Program-made: the position numbers and the translations under genes | Notes under the pieces: generated by a model | What the model saw: only the letters and a program-made list of their open reading frames with translations | What the model was told of the DNA's origin: nothing | The model's database searches: none | Assembly (NCBI RefSeq): GCF_033115175.1 | Contig: NC_084827.1 | Location: forward strand, 62,371,201-62,435,200 | Length of the DNA: 64,000 nt | Origin: Lepus europaeus | Lineage: Eukaryota > Chordata > Mammalia > Lagomorpha > Leporidae | Direction: 5' to 3' | Part shown: one piece after another, positions 11,936-23,551 of the stretch | Layout: each line of letters opens with the position of its first letter | Position numbering within the stretch: position 1 is the stretch's first letter

Positions 11936-11956
11936 CAAGTATGCCCTTTTCTTTTA

Positions 11957-12255
11957 TTTTTTTAAAGATTTATTTTTATTTATTTGAAAGAGAGAGAGGT
12001 AGAAACAGAAAAAGAGGTCTTCCAATCCACTGGTTCACTCCTCAAATGGCTGCATGGCCGGAGCTGAGCCGATCTGAGGTTAGGAGCCAAGAGCTTCTTC
12101 TGGGTCTCCCACATGGGTGCAGGAGCTCAAGGACTTGGCCATCTTCTACTGCTTTCCCAGGCCATAGTAGAGAGCTGGTTCAAAAGTGGAGCAGCTGGTA
12201 CTAGAACCAGCACCCATATGGGCTTTAAACCCGCTGCATCACAGCACCAGCCCCT
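11957..12255 (-). mobile_element. CSINE
   Basis: Nearly full length; head CACAGCACCAGCCCC. Confidence 0.93.
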
Positions 12256-12691
12256 AAAGTATACCCTTTTCAAAACCATCCAGCTCTGGGGACTTATTAA
12301 GCACTCAAACTGTGAATACAAAGTTCAACACAAACTGTGTGAAATCAGTTACTCTGCCAGAAAACTACTAAAATATTTAAGGACCAGAAAAAATGACACT
12401 AATATGCATCCCAGTTTCCAATATACTGAAGAGCTTCTGTGCCAAGGAGCAGCATAAATTATCTGCAATGGGGATGGAAATGTTACAAATGAAAAATAGG
12501 TTGAAGTCACAAAATTTTACTTTTAAACCTAAATCACTGCTAAAGACAAAAGACAAAATGTTTTTAATTACTAAAACGGTCAGGCAGGTTATTTGCCACA
12601 CAACACACTGTAACAACTGAGAAACTTCCAAGCATTGCAACAAAACAGTTAATGTGTCTCACTAGCAACTTTTAATACAAATGAAATTCTT
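12256..12691. other. Non-repeat DNA
   Basis: AT-rich; nothing recognised beyond chance frames. Confidence 0.55.
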
Positions 12692-12699
12692 GGAATAAT

Positions 12700-13000
12700 T
12701 TTTTTTTTTTTTTGACAGGTAGAGTTACAGACAGAGAAAAAGGTCTTCCTTCCGTTGGTTTACTCCCCAAATGGCCGCTACAGCTGGCGCTGCGCCAATC
12801 CAAAGCCAGGAGCCAGGTGCTTCTTCCTGGTCTCCCATGCAGGTGCAGGGCCCAAGCACTTGGGCCATCCTCCACTGCCCTCCCAGGCCACAGCAGAGAG
12901 CTGGACTGGAAGAGGAGCAACCGGGACTAGAACCGAGCGCCCATATGGGATGCCGGCGCCACAGGCGGAGGATTAACCAAGTAAGCCACAGTGCAGGCCC
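12700..13000 (-). mobile_element. CSINE
   Basis: Poly(T) at the left end, head CCACAGTGCAGGCCC at the right, and target duplication GGAATAAT at 12692-12699 and 13001-13008. Confidence 0.95.
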
Positions 13001-13024
13001 GGAATAATGTTTTGTAGAAAAATT

Positions 13025-13345
13025 GGAGGGGGACAGCATTGTGGAGTAGTGGGTTAAGGGACATCCCATATGGATGCCAGTTTGAGTTCCAGCTGCTCCA
13101 CTTCCAATCCAGCCCCCTGCTAATGTGTCTGGGAAATACTGGAGGATGGCCCAAGTCCTTGGGCCCTTGCAACTACATGGAAAACCAGGAAGCAGCTCCT
13201 GCCTCACAGCTTCAGCCTGGCCCAGATGGCCATTGCAGCCATTTCGGGAGTGAACCAGCAGATGGAAGATCTCTTTCTACCTCTCCCTGTCTCCTTCTCT
13301 ATAATTCTACTTTTCAAATAAATAAGTTTAAAAACAAAAAAAGAA
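13025..13345 (+). mobile_element. CSINE
   Basis: A short deletion in the head (GTTAAGGGACATCCC); otherwise complete. Confidence 0.9.
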
Positions 13346-13399
13346 AATCTGCAATCTATGCTTTAAACAATTATGATATTTAAACATACTTTGATAATG

Positions 13400-13655
13400 G
13401 AGAGGAGAGGTCTTCCATCTGCTGGTTCGCTCTGCAATGGCCAGGGTTGGGCCAGGCCAAAGCCAGGAGCTTCATCTGGGTCACCTACATAGATTCAGGG
13501 GCCCAACAAGTTGGGCCATCCTCCACTGCTTTTCCAGGTGCATTAACAGGGAGCTGGATCAGAAGTGGAGCAGCCAGGACTCAAACCAGCCAGCTATATG
13601 AGACACTGGCACTGCAGACAAGAGCTTAACCTGTTATGCCATAACGCTGACTCCA
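13400..13655 (-). mobile_element. CSINE without tail
   Basis: Starts at GGAGAGGTCTTCCATC; the A-rich tail is missing. Confidence 0.88.
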
Positions 13656-13724
13656 TAACCTCACTTTCTTTTTCTGAGATATAAAACAATTAAAACTTTG
13701 GCAATTATCAATTTTTTTTAACAG

Positions 13725-13890
13725 GACCAGCATTGTGGTACAGCATGTTAAGCCACCAACTGCAATACCAGCATCCCATATAGTTGGCCATTCCTGACTC
13801 CTGGTCTGGCTTAGCCCCAGCTGTCTGAGAAATGAAGCAGCAGATGAAGATGTGTGTGTGTGTGTCCCTCTCTGTTGCTCTTTCAAGTAA
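13725..13890 (+). mobile_element. CSINE, internally deleted
   Basis: The head is joined to CCTGACTCCTGGTCTGG. It includes a (TG)8 tract near 13850. Confidence 0.85.
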
Positions 13891-14271
13891 ATAAATCTTT
13901 TTTTTTTATTTTTTTTTATTTTTTATTTTTATTTTTTTTTTTTTTTTTGATAGGCAGAGTGGACAGTGAGAGAGAGAGAGAAAGATCTTCCTTTTTGCCA
14001 TTGGTTCACCCTCCAATGGCCGCCGCGGTAGCGCGCTGCGGCCGGCGCACCGCGCTGTTCCGATGGCAGGAGCCAGGTGCTTCTCCTGGTCTCCCATGGG
14101 GTGCAGAGCCCAAGCACTTGGGCCATCCTCCACTGCACTCCCTGGCCACAGCAGAGAGCTGGCCTGGAAGAGGGGCAACCGGGACAGGATCGGTGCCCCG
14201 ACCGGGACTAGAACCCGGTGTGCCGGCACCGCAAGGCGGAGGATTAGCCTGTTGAGCCACGGCGCCGGCCC
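13891..14271 (-). mobile_element. Young CSINE with long T-rich tail
   Basis: Its T-rich tail (13898-13949) merges with the A-rich tail of the plus-strand remnant 13725-13890. TAAATAAATCTTTTTT flanks both sides (13889 and 14272). Confidence 0.93.
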
Positions 14272-14296
14272 TAAATAAATCTTTTTTAAAAAATAC

Positions 14297-14600
14297 TGGG
14301 GGGCTGTGCTGTGGTGAAGATTAAGCCACTGCTTGAAATGCTGGCAACCTATTCTGGAGCACCAGTTTGCATCCCACTGCTCTGCTTCCCACCCAGCTCC
14401 ACTTTACTCTGCCTGAGGAAGCAGCTGAAGATGGCCCTAGCGCTTGGGTCCCTGCCACCCATGGAAGAGACCCCAGTGGAGTTCAAGGCTCCTGCTTCCA
14501 CACAGCCCAGCCCTGGCTGTTGCCGTCAGTGGATGGAAAATCTTTCTATCTCTGTGTCTCGTCACTCTGCCTTTCAAATAAAATCTTTAAAAAAATTTTT
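14297..14600 (+). mobile_element. CSINE (old)
   Basis: Recognised by TGGGTCCCTGCCACCCATGG and CTGCCTTTCAAATAAAATC. Confidence 0.87.
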
Positions 14601-14925
14601 TGGCCGGCGCCGCGCCTCACTAGGCTAATCCTCCGCCTTGCGGCGCCGGCACACCGGGTTCTAGTCCCGGTCGGGGCACCGATCCTGTCCCGGTTGCCCC
14701 TCTTCCAGGCCAGCTCTCTGCTGTGGCCAGGGAGTGCAGTGGAGGATGGCCCAAATCCTTGGGCCCTGCACCCCATGGGAGACCAGGATAAGCACCTGGC
14801 TCCTGCCATCGGATCAGCGCAGCAGCCATTGGAGGGTGAACCAATGGCAAAAGGAAGACCTTTCTGTCTGTTTCTCTCTCACTGTCCACTCTGCCTGTCA
14901 AAAAAATAAAAAATAAATTTTTTTT
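14601..14925 (+). mobile_element. Young CSINE
   Basis: Full-length copy after the tail of SINE 14297-14600. Part of the CGCCGGCCGCAGCGGCC segment is deleted (GCGCAGCAGCCATTGG). Confidence 0.94.
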
Positions 14926-15025
14926 CACCAAATAACACAAAGTGTACATGGACTTTTCGTTACTTAACAGAGCTCTGAATGAGCATCTTAAGTGGTTGGT
15001 AAAAATATAATTAAAAGCTTAAAAG

Positions 15026-15335
15026 GGGGCCGGCACTATGAAGCAGCATGTTAGACCACCAACTTGAGAGAGACACCCACATCTCATACTGGAGTGTTTG
15101 GTCCCAGCTCTTGTTTCTGATCTAGTTTCCCATGGATAGATCCTGGGAGATAGCAGACAGCTCAAGTATGTGGATCCCTACCACCCATATAGGAGACCAA
15201 GATTGAGTTTTGAGCTTCCAGCTTTGGCCTGGCTCAGCCCTGGCTGTTGTGGGCACTTGGGGAGTGAATCAACAGTGAAGATCTTTGTCTCTCACTCTCT
15301 CTAGCTCTGCCCCTTAAGTACATGAAAAAATAAAC
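15026..15335 (+). mobile_element. CSINE (old)
   Basis: Head GGGGGCCGGCACTATGAAGC; diverged middle. Confidence 0.88.
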
Positions 15336-16539
15336 TTTGTAAAGCTTGAAGATAAACTGTGATTACAAAATCAGCTGCTTTAATATCTTCACCAACCAAA
15401 GAAAAAAATGCAGGTTAAACCATCAGCTTCATAGATAATGATGTAATTTTCCCCAAAGCGCTGTGGAGATAAGGCAACTTTCTACCAAAATTCTTTCCCT
15501 GCGTACAGAAAGCTAAAATTTTCCCATAAGTTTCAAGAAAACAAGCTGAAGATAGAATTTCAAGCCTCAGCACAAATTCAAACCTATACAGCATTTTACT
15601 TTCTATTGAGAAAGGAGACCAGTTTAAAAAAAAAAAAAAGTATCTTACAGTAGTAAAAAAAAGACAGATGTCAAACGCAATTAAGATTAGGAAAAGAAAA
15701 ATGCCACCAGGGGAACAAGTAACATGTTTTAACTAACCGTCACTAAAAGCTCTGTTTGAACTAAATAGCTCTAACACTGCACCATGTTCACAGATCAAAA
15801 TGAAAATAAAATAAAAATATCCCATGCATTCTCTCTCCAGGGTGCACTCAGAAGCTCCCAAGAGATGCTCCTCTCAGTTCTTACCCTAAAGACCTCCAAA
15901 GTTCCTAAACAGTTAATATCATCTGTGAGAAACTTCTTTGAAACATTCTTCCCGGGCTTTCTCCAAGTAACTCTTTCTTTTCTGAATGGATTTAAACAGA
16001 TCCTATTAGGGAGTTCCCTATCAACGCGCCCCAACGCCTCCTTACCAGGGAAGAGGCACTAACCACAAGGGTTACAACCGAGCACCAACATTTATTTCAT
16101 TCTCTTTAAAGCACGAATGCTAAGATGCTAACTACTTATCTGAAGGAGAGCAACCTTGAAATTGGACACAGGGAAGGGGTTATCAGAGCGACGCTTGCGG
16201 GGAACAGGATCTAAAGCGAACCTAACAGAACCTAATAGAACTATCCCAAAGGAGCAGGGCTTTGCTTGTCAAGCCGTGGCCTTTATCCCCGAAACAAACG
16301 CCGATTTCAAGCCGCGACAGCATCAAGGCCGAATCTTCAGCTGTTTCTGCACTTTTTACATAAACTTCCAGTGACCCCTTCAAACCAAGCAAAGCCACAC
16401 TCCACTACGGCCCACCTCATGCCATTCCCGCCCCAAATCAGTTTCTAAGGGCTTCCCGCTTCCAAACTTCACGTCTCAGCTGTGGCCTGCCTTACCCACG
16501 TCTTCCAGTCGCCAGCAGTTCTCAGTCCTGGCCTTGGTG
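15336..16539. other. SINE-free flank of the CpG-island promoter
   Basis: Unique sequence, GC content rising toward 16.5 kb. No coding exon recognised. Probably the start of WDR33 intron 1. Confidence 0.55.
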
Positions 16540-16759
16540 CCCCCCACCCCCACCCCGCTCTTTTTCTAGATGGCCTCCAGCCCCTCCCCAAAGGCTCGAC
16601 CCCGCCTCAACGAGCCCTCCCGCAGATGGTCCTCCCAGCTCCTCCAACCTGTCCCAAGCCCCTCCAAGCCCCCAGAGCACGCAACGGCCGAGCCTGAAAA
16701 TGGCGGAGACTGCCGCCGTCTTCTGCAGGCCGGCGGTCCCACGCCGCCGCCGGACTCAC

Positions 16760-16900
16760 CGTCTGGCGTTGAGCGGAGCTCCTAACGGCGAGTGAAGCGT
16801 TTGTCTTCACTCTCCGAAATGTCTCCGCTGGATGGCCTCCTCCCTCCGCCCCTATCAATCCCTCTCCTCCAAAGGAGCAGCCGCCATCTTCCCCTATGAG
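16760..16900 (-). other. WDR33: Inferred non-coding first exon (WDR33 5'UTR)
   Basis: On the minus strand, CAACGCCAGACG at 16760 is followed by the strong donor GTGAGTCCGG. The upstream boundary (start site) is a guess set by the YY1 motif, which usually lies just inside the first exon of this promoter class. I see no conserved peptide in it. Confidence 0.5.
16880..16890 (-). promoter_or_regulatory. YY1 motif AAGATGGCGGC
   Basis: An exact match to the extended YY1 consensus on the minus strand. Such sites commonly sit within about 50 bases downstream of the start of ubiquitously expressed genes. Confidence 0.6.
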
Positions 16901-17197
16901 CTACTGAGCGCACGCCCCTGCGTCATCACGTACCGGCGTACGAGACTACATCACGCGCGCGCGGGGCTGCGGGATCGCCTGAGGTTCGGCCTGCGCATGT
17001 GCGGAGGAGGGGCCGGGTCTAGGGGAACCGCACGCGCTGTGCCGAGGGCTTCCTTTGTTCTGACGCCGGGAGGTCCGCGCTGCCTCCCGGAGGAACCGGG
17101 CGAGAGCGGGTCATGGGGCTCACTGTCTTCGCTTTGTGCGCTAAGCTGGATGCTCTGGAAAGTACCTCGTTTTACAGAGTTTGAACAAGGTATTGGT

Positions 17198-17546
17198 TCG
17201 GGGCCGTGCAGCGGTAACCGTAGGCTGCCTAAAGTGCCGGTATCCCGTATGGGCGCCAGTTCGAGTCCTGGCTGCTCCACTTCCGATCCGGCTCTGCTGT
17301 GGCCTGGGAAAGCAGTAGAAAATGGCCCAAGTGCTTGGGCCACTGCACCCGCGTGGGTGACCAGGGAGAAGCTCCTGGCTCGGAAGGCTTCGGATCGGCG
17401 CGGCTCCGGCCGTTGCGGCCAATTGGGGAGTGAACCAGCGGATGGAAGAGCTCTCTCTCTCTCTCTCTCTCCACCTCTCTCTCTCTCCACCTCTCTATCT
17501 GTGTGTGTAACTCTGACTTTCAAATAAATAAATTAAAAAAAAAAAG
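17198..17546 (+). mobile_element. CSINE
   Basis: Full length with an expanded CT/CTCTCCAC region at 17452-17495. First SINE outside the CpG island. Confidence 0.92.
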
Positions 17547-17552
17547 CTTATG

Positions 17553-17838
17553 GAGGGGCCGACATTGGGGTGCAGCTGCTTGTACGCTGCTCACAACACA
17601 GGCATCCGGTACTGGAGCTCCAGTTCAAGTCCTAGCTGCTCTGCTTTCCATCCAGCTTCTTGCTAGTGTGCCTGGGAAGTCAGTGGAAGATGGCTCAAGT
17701 GGGCCCCTGCCACACAGGGAGTTCCTAGGGAGGTTCCTGACTCCTGGCTTTGGCAGCCATTTGGGGAGTGAACCAGTGAATGAAGATATCTGTCTCTCCT
17801 CTTTGTCATTCTGCCTTTCAAATAGATGTAAAAAAAAA
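17553..17838 (+). mobile_element. CSINE (old)
   Basis: Diverged copy ending AAATAGATGTAAAAAAAA. Confidence 0.87.
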
Positions 17839-17919
17839 GTTCATGGAAAATGCCTGTTATGGAAAAAAACTGCATGCATTTCAAAAATCTTTTGCACCAA
17901 AATAGAGTTAACCTTGTTT

Positions 17920-18185
17920 AAAAAATTCACTGTGACATTTGAAAAGCAGTGAGATAGAAACAGCCAGCCTCCATCTGCCGAGTCACTCCTCACATGCTCA
18001 CAGTAGCCAGGGCAGGCCAAAGCTGGGAGCCTGGAACTCAATCCAGGTCTCCCAATAGACCCAAATACTTGAGCCATCACCGGCTACCTTCCAGGGTGCA
18101 CGTCAGGAACTGATTCAGAAGCAGAGGCGGGACTTGAGCCAGGCACTATGATACAGAATACAGGTGTCCCAACCGCTCTGCCAAT
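17920..18185 (-). mobile_element. CSINE (old)
   Basis: Recognised by TCCAGGTCTCCC and CCAAATACTTGAGCCATCACC. Confidence 0.8.
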
Positions 18186-18538
18186 CTTTGAATTCCATTT
18201 TCCACAAAGTTTTTGATGTCTTACCCCCAATAGACATATCTTTAGGCTTTTTAACAGGTGCTCTGTTTTTTAACCTCTACTGATGGCATTTAGATCACTT
18301 CAGTCTTTCCCTAATACAGATAGTGCTTCAGTCACCATCCTTGTGAGTTCTCTACATGTGTTAAGCACAGCTCCATAAATCACCTTCCACCTGGTTAACA
18401 GACTTTCTAGGCATCCCAGTCCCAGATTCCCAGCAGGTGTAAAGTATGCAGCCTCTTCCTTCTAGAGACCGAGATAACAAGCCTGCTCAATGCAGCAGTA
18501 GCAACAAACTAAACTGTAGCAACTAAAGGGTGTGAATT
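18186..18538. other. Diverged DNA, possibly an L1 3'-end remnant
   Basis: ACTGATGGCATTTAGATCACTTCAGTC and following bases resemble the 3' region of old L1 elements, but the match is weak. Confidence 0.35.
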
Positions 18539-18553
18539 AAAGACCAAAGACAG

Positions 18554-18759
18554 CTCTCTGCTGTGGCCTGGGAGTGCAGTGGAGGATGGCCCAAGTGCTT
18601 GGGCCCTGCACCCCATGGGAGACCAGGATAAGCACCTTGCTCCTGCCATCGGATCAGAGCAGTGCAGCGGCCATTGGAGGGTGAACCAACAGCAAAGGAA
18701 GACCTTTCTCTCTCTCTCTCTCTCTCTCACTATCCACTCTGCCTGTAAAAAAAAAAAAA
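18554..18759 (+). mobile_element. 5'-truncated young CSINE
   Basis: It begins at CTCTCTGCTGTGGCC, lacking the tRNA-like head, yet has a perfect 15-base duplication AAAGACCAAAGACAG at 18539-18553 and 18760-18774. It is thus a truncated insertion, not later decay. Confidence 0.95.
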
Positions 18760-18774
18760 AAAGACCAAAGACAG

Positions 18775-19285
18775 GGTATAGAGTTTCTTTATACGGCTCA
18801 GAGGCTTCAAGGAAACAAAAGGGTGAAGGAGAATGCTACATACACAACTATAGGTCTGGCTTGCGATGCGTACAAAGAAGGAAAAACACCAGTGAGCCAG
18901 TGTGGGCTGCCATTGCTTACCCCCCATCAGCCCCCGACTATGACTATTACTGAATTTTAGGAGCACTTAGCGTATTCAGTTCTCGGCCCAGCATTTGCCC
19001 TTGGCCATGGGAATACACAAACGCCACTACTAAAGCTTCATCCTTGTGTGTCCTAAATATTTTCCTATCTCTTGTAATCCCATTAGTCACATAGTCTGAT
19101 GTTCAATTCCTCCCTGGAAGTTTCCATATATAATTTGCTGGCTGCATAATACTGGTTTGAGTTTCAGCTTCTTTCTTGGTAAAATGAGAGTCACCTGGCT
19201 CAGTCATCAAAGTCAGCTGCAAACCTGACCACATTTCATCTCGTCATTCTAGTCCAGGTATCAGCCATCCAGCTAATGGCTTCTG
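18775..19285. other. Non-repeat DNA
   Basis: No gene or known repeat recognised. Confidence 0.55.
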
Positions 19286-19555
19286 GGGGCCGGCGTTTGA
19301 CACTGCTTGGTGTGCTTACGTGAGCTCAAGTTCAACCTCCATTTCCAATCCAGATTCCTACTAATGCACACCCTGGGAAGCAGCAAGTGGTGGCTCAAGT
19401 AATTGAGTCCCTGCCACTCATATGGTAGACCTGACTTCATCCTGGCCCAGCACTAGCTATTGTGGGCATTTGGGGACTGAACCAGCAGGTGAAAGATCTC
19501 TCTCTCCGTCTCTGGCACTCTGCCTTCCAAATACATAAATGAAACTTTAAAAAAA
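19286..19555 (+). mobile_element. CSINE
   Basis: Head GGGGGCCGGCGTTTGACACTG; shortened middle. Confidence 0.88.
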
Positions 19556-19597
19556 AGAATGGCTTCTCCATTTTAAGGGTTGCTTAAAAGAAAATAT

Positions 19598-19680
19598 GTG
19601 ACAGAAACTATAGGTAGCCCACAGAGCCCAAAACACTGTAACCCTTTACAGGAAGTTTGTGGACACCTGCTGTAATTCAA
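19598..19680 (-). mobile_element. hAT-type DNA transposon fragment (MER20-like)
   Basis: TAGCCCACAGAGCCCAAAAC ... CCCTTTACAGGAAGTTTGTG ... ACCTGCTG resembles the end of a mammalian nonautonomous hAT element. The exact family is uncertain. Confidence 0.5.
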
Positions 19681-19818
19681 GCAGTTTTTGCCAAACTCTT
19701 GCAATTGCCTCCTGGTGTGCAGGTTGTGAAGTCCAAGCGTCTTGTACCATGACCCAGGCCTGCTTCGATCTACAACCTCAGCTCTTAGCAGTGTTCTTTG
19801 ACTCAAGAACCTACAGCT

Positions 19819-20145
19819 GGGGCCAGCGCTGTGGTACAGCCACCGCCTGAAGTGCCAGCATCCCATATGGGCACCAGTTTGAGTCCCGGCAGCTCCATTT
19901 CCAATCCAGCTCTCTGCTATGGCCTAGGAAAGCAGTAGAAGATGGACCAAGTCCTTGGGCCCCTGCACCAGCATGGGAGACCCGGAGGATGCTCCTGGCT
20001 TCTGGCTTCAGATTGACACAGTTCCAGCCATTGCTGCCAATTGGGGAATGAACCAGCAGATGGAAGACTTCTCTCTCTCTGCCTCTCCTTTTCTCTGTGT
20101 AACTCCTGCTTTCAAATAAATAAATAAATCTTTGGGGGAAAAAAA
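19819..20145 (+). mobile_element. CSINE
   Basis: Full length, head GGGGCCAGCGCTGTGGTAC. Confidence 0.93.
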
Positions 20146-20178
20146 GGGGGGGACTGACAGCCACTTCAACTTTTTTCT

Positions 20179-20529
20179 TTTTTTTAAATTTTTATTTATT
20201 TATTTATTTAGACAGGCAGAGTGGATAGTGAGAGAGAGAGAGACAGAGAGAAAGGTCTTCCTTTTTGCCATTGGTTCACCTTCCAATGACCGCTGCTGCC
20301 GGCGCATCTCGCTGATCCGAAGCCAGGAGCCAGGTGCTTCCCCTGGTCTCCCATGCAGGTGCAGGGCCCAAGCACTTGGGCCATCCTCCACTGCCTTCCC
20401 GGGCCATAACAGAGAGCTGGCCTGGAAGAGGGGCAACCGGGATAGAATCCGGCACCCCAACCGGGACTAGAACCCGGTATGCTGGCGCCGCAAGGCGGAG
20501 GATTAGACTGTTAAGCCACGGTGCCGGCC
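20179..20529 (-). mobile_element. Young CSINE
   Basis: Full length with target duplication CAACTTTTTTCT at 20167-20178 and 20530-20541. Confidence 0.96.
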
Positions 20530-20649
20530 CAACTTTTTTCTATGTGGTTCTCCCATCCTGCATGCCCTTGGCCTGAGCTTCCTCCCTCCTGCTCTGGAGC
20601 TTTTTCTCCCTGGATGCTCCTATAGCTGGGACTTTATATATATATATAT

Positions 20650-20880
20650 ATGTTGTCATTAATTTTTTTGAGAGGCAGAGACAGAGAACTCCCATCTGTT
20701 AGTTCACACCCTAAATGCATGTCACAGAAACAAGGAGCTCAATCCAGGTGTCCCATGTGGATCACAGGAACCCAACTGCTTGAGTCACCATCTGCTGCCT
20801 CCCACAGTCTGCAGGAAGCTAGAGTCAGAAGCCAGGGTCAGGACTTTACTCCAGCATCTTAATTGCAAGGCTAAACCCTA
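20650..20880 (-). mobile_element. CSINE (old)
   Basis: Diverged; preceded by a (TA)8 tract at 20636-20651. Confidence 0.75.
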
Positions 20881-20884
20881 CCCC

Positions 20885-21208
20885 TCCTTTTTTTTTTTTT
20901 TTTTTTTTAAACTCTCTGAGTTACTCAGAGAGAGAAGGAGAGGCAGAGTTAGAGAGGTCTTCCATCTTCTGGTTCACTCCCCAGTTGGCCACAACTGCCA
21001 GAGCTGCACCCATCCAAAGCCAGGAGTATCTTCTGGGTCTCCCACCTTGGTGCAGGGGCCCAAGTGCTTGAGCCATCTTCCACTGCTTTCCCAGGCCATA
21101 GCAGAGAGCTGGATTGGAAGTGAAGGAACTAGGACTCAAACCGGCACCCATATGGGATGCCAGCATTGCAGGCAGCAGCTTTACCCACTATGCCACAGCA
21201 CTGGCCCC
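20885..21208 (-). mobile_element. CSINE
   Basis: Full length with long poly(T) at 20889. Confidence 0.93.
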
Positions 21209-21235
21209 ATAAACCCTACCCTTCTTGCTCTCCTT

Positions 21236-21290
21236 TTTGATCCTAATCTATATGGTAAGTACTCAATAAATTTTGTTGAATGGAATATCA
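21236..21290 (+). mobile_element. L2 3'-end fragment
   Basis: TAAGTACTCAATAAATTTTGTTGAATGGAA is the typical LINE2 terminus. Confidence 0.6.
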
Positions 21291-21564
21291 GATAATAAAA
21301 TGGTTAGGAGAACATTGAAAAGCAAGTGAGCCTAAGAACCTTAGGCTGTTTTTTAAAAATTCCTCAGAGGTTTACAGTGAAGTTTCAGTATGAAACATAA
21401 AACATCTGAGAGTACCTAACCACAAACACCTGGCTCCAGTTGCCAGCAGTTCCCACTCCTTTGCTTTCAAATGCAAATAATCCTAAGAGTTTGTGGGCAG
21501 GAAGGCAGTGAGAAGAAGGAGATTCAGCCAGGGAGGGTGCCCCAGGGCCACATGAAAATACCAG

Positions 21565-21850
21565 GAGACAGACATTTGGTGCAGGGTTAACCATGCTGCT
21601 TGGGACATACACATTCTATAATGGATTGCCTGGGTTTGAGTCCTTGCTGTCCTTCTAATTCCAACTTCTGGGAGGCAGTGGGGATTGCCCAGGTACTTGG
21701 ATCCCTGCCACCCAAGTAGGAGACCTGAATTGAGTTCAGGGCTCTTGGCTTCAGCCTGGTCCAGCCCAAATTACTTTTTGGGCATTTGAAGAGTAAATCA
21801 GATCTCTCTCTCTCTCTCTCTTTCTACTCCATCCTTTCAAATAAAATGAA
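21565..21850 (+). mobile_element. CSINE (old)
   Basis: ACATTTGGTGCAGGGTTAACC head; (CT)n at 21803. Confidence 0.85.
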
Positions 21851-22367
21851 GATTAATTTGTTAGGTATTTAAAAATTGAAATACATCTATAAGGAACCTC
21901 TCACCACACCCCATCTCCCCAGAACCTCACCATGATCCAGCAACTGGAAGGTTAATTTCTGACAGCCCGAAGGGCACTGGCCCCTAGGTTAAATATCTTC
22001 ACAGTCACTCCTATTTACTGAGAATTGGTTTACTGACAGAAGCAAAGTTTTGAAAAGGACATTTCAAAACCGACCTTGCCAATAGCTGCTGTGTGTCCCT
22101 AAATAGGGAGGGAAGTTATTATTATTATTATTATTATTGTTATTTAAACCAGCTCATTTTTATCTACCCAAAACAGGACATGGTGATCACAGTTTGGCTT
22201 TTCCACTTTAAGTGTGTATCCAACTGTAGCCTCTTCATCTGATCCCAACATGCAGATACAGGTGGTGTTGAAAACCCAAGAGATGTGAAAATCAGCTGTG
22301 GGGCCCCAAGTGAGAGTGTGAGTGAGTTGTAGCAGTGGTTGCCACCACAGGAGGAGGTGTCAAAACT
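21851..22367. other. Non-repeat DNA with an (ATT)n microsatellite
   Basis: ATT repeat at 22116-22138. No gene recognised. Confidence 0.6.
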
Positions 22368-22683
22368 GCACTGTGCATTGTAGTCCAGAGGGTGAAGCTG
22401 CCACTTGTGACACTGGCATCCCACATCAGAGTGCTGATTCGTGTCCTGGCTGCTCTGCTTCCAATCCATCTTCCTGCTAATGAACCTGGGAAGGCAGCAG
22501 ATAATGGCCCAAGTGCTTGGGTTCCTGCCACCCATGTAAAAGACCTGAATGGAGTTTGGGGCTCCTGTCTGCAGCCCAGCCCAGCCTAGTCCTGATCTTT
22601 GTGGACATTTGGGGAGTGAACCAGTGAACTGAGGATCACTCGCTGTCACTCTTTCAAATTAATTAATTAACTACTTAAAAAAA
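22368..22683 (+). mobile_element. CSINE (old)
   Basis: Complete but diverged, tail AATTAATTAATTAACTACTT. Confidence 0.87.
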
Positions 22684-23001
22684 ATATATTGATGCCTTCT
22701 TAGGAGTCCTGGGTGCAGCTGAGGCCTCTTGCCCTCTCTCCAGCTGAGGCCAGGCCTAGCAGGTTCAGTAGGTGTGAATAGCCAGAGCTGGTATGTCCAT
22801 GGGGGAAATGGAGGCAGGCATCCAGCACCTCCCTGTTGTTCAATCTGGAGTAAAGTGACCTGGGTGAGAAAGCAATTTCCCTTCTCAAATGTCCCTTTAG
22901 GAAGGACACATGTTTATCTTCTTTGTGTCATCTTTACTTGAAGTCAAAATAACTGTGGTTGTCAACCATTTAGCTCCCGGAAAAAACTTACTTGTTTATT
23001 T

Positions 23002-23329
23002 TTTAAAGTTTTTTTTTTTTGAAGATTTTTTATTTATTTGAAAGAGTTACACAGAGAGAGATGGAGAGGCAGAGAGTGAGAGAGGTCTTCCATCTGCTGG
23101 TTCACTCCCCAGTTGGCAGCAATGACTAGAGCTGTGCCAATCCAAAGCCAGGAGCCAGGAGCTTCTTCTGGGTCTTCCATGCGGGTGCAGGGGTCCAAGG
23201 ACTTGGGCCATCTTCTACTGCTTTCCCAGGCCATAGCAGAGAGCTGGATAGGAAGTGGAGTAGCCAGGACTAGAACCGGCGCCCATATGCCAGTGGCAGC
23301 TTTACCTGCTATGCTATAATGCCGGCCCC
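23002..23329 (-). mobile_element. CSINE
   Basis: Full length, head ATAATGCCGGCCCC. Confidence 0.93.
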
Positions 23330-23551
23330 AAGCTTACTTGTTTAATAGGTGAATGATAACCCAGGACATTCTTTGCCAACTTTCCATTATTAGCAAAGGA
23401 ATGAGAACTCTAGATGTAGAGGTTTTTTCTATTTCAGGATATTTGGCATGCAGGATTATTCCCAGAAATGGAATCCTTGGCTCAAAGGAGGAACGTTTTT
23501 TATGGTACTTGGGCCAAGAACCTCTTCTTTTCATCTGGCACCACTGCCACC

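Larger units (their letters stand above)
16540..17110 (-). promoter_or_regulatory. WDR33: CpG-island promoter, probably WDR33
   Basis: The sequence is GC- and CpG-rich in an otherwise AT-rich, SINE-packed region and free of SINEs. It carries YY1-type motifs (AAGATGGCGGC on the minus strand near 16880-16890; AAAATGGCGGAG on the plus strand near 16695), a TGCGTCAT CREB/ATF-like site at 16919 and a CGCGCGCGCG run. The only clear splice donor is on the minus strand. In human, WDR33 lies next to POLR2D in the same orientation, so identity is inferred from synteny. No WDR33 coding exon is in the window. Confidence 0.65.

Noticed and set aside
1-16539. Search for WDR33 coding exons on the minus strand
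   Set aside because: No frame resembling the WDR33 N-terminus or WD repeats was found, consistent with a long first intron.
16832-17527. 231-codon plus-strand open frame over the CpG island
   Set aside because: Its second half is a CSINE and its first half is promoter sequence. GC-rich DNA gives long chance frames.
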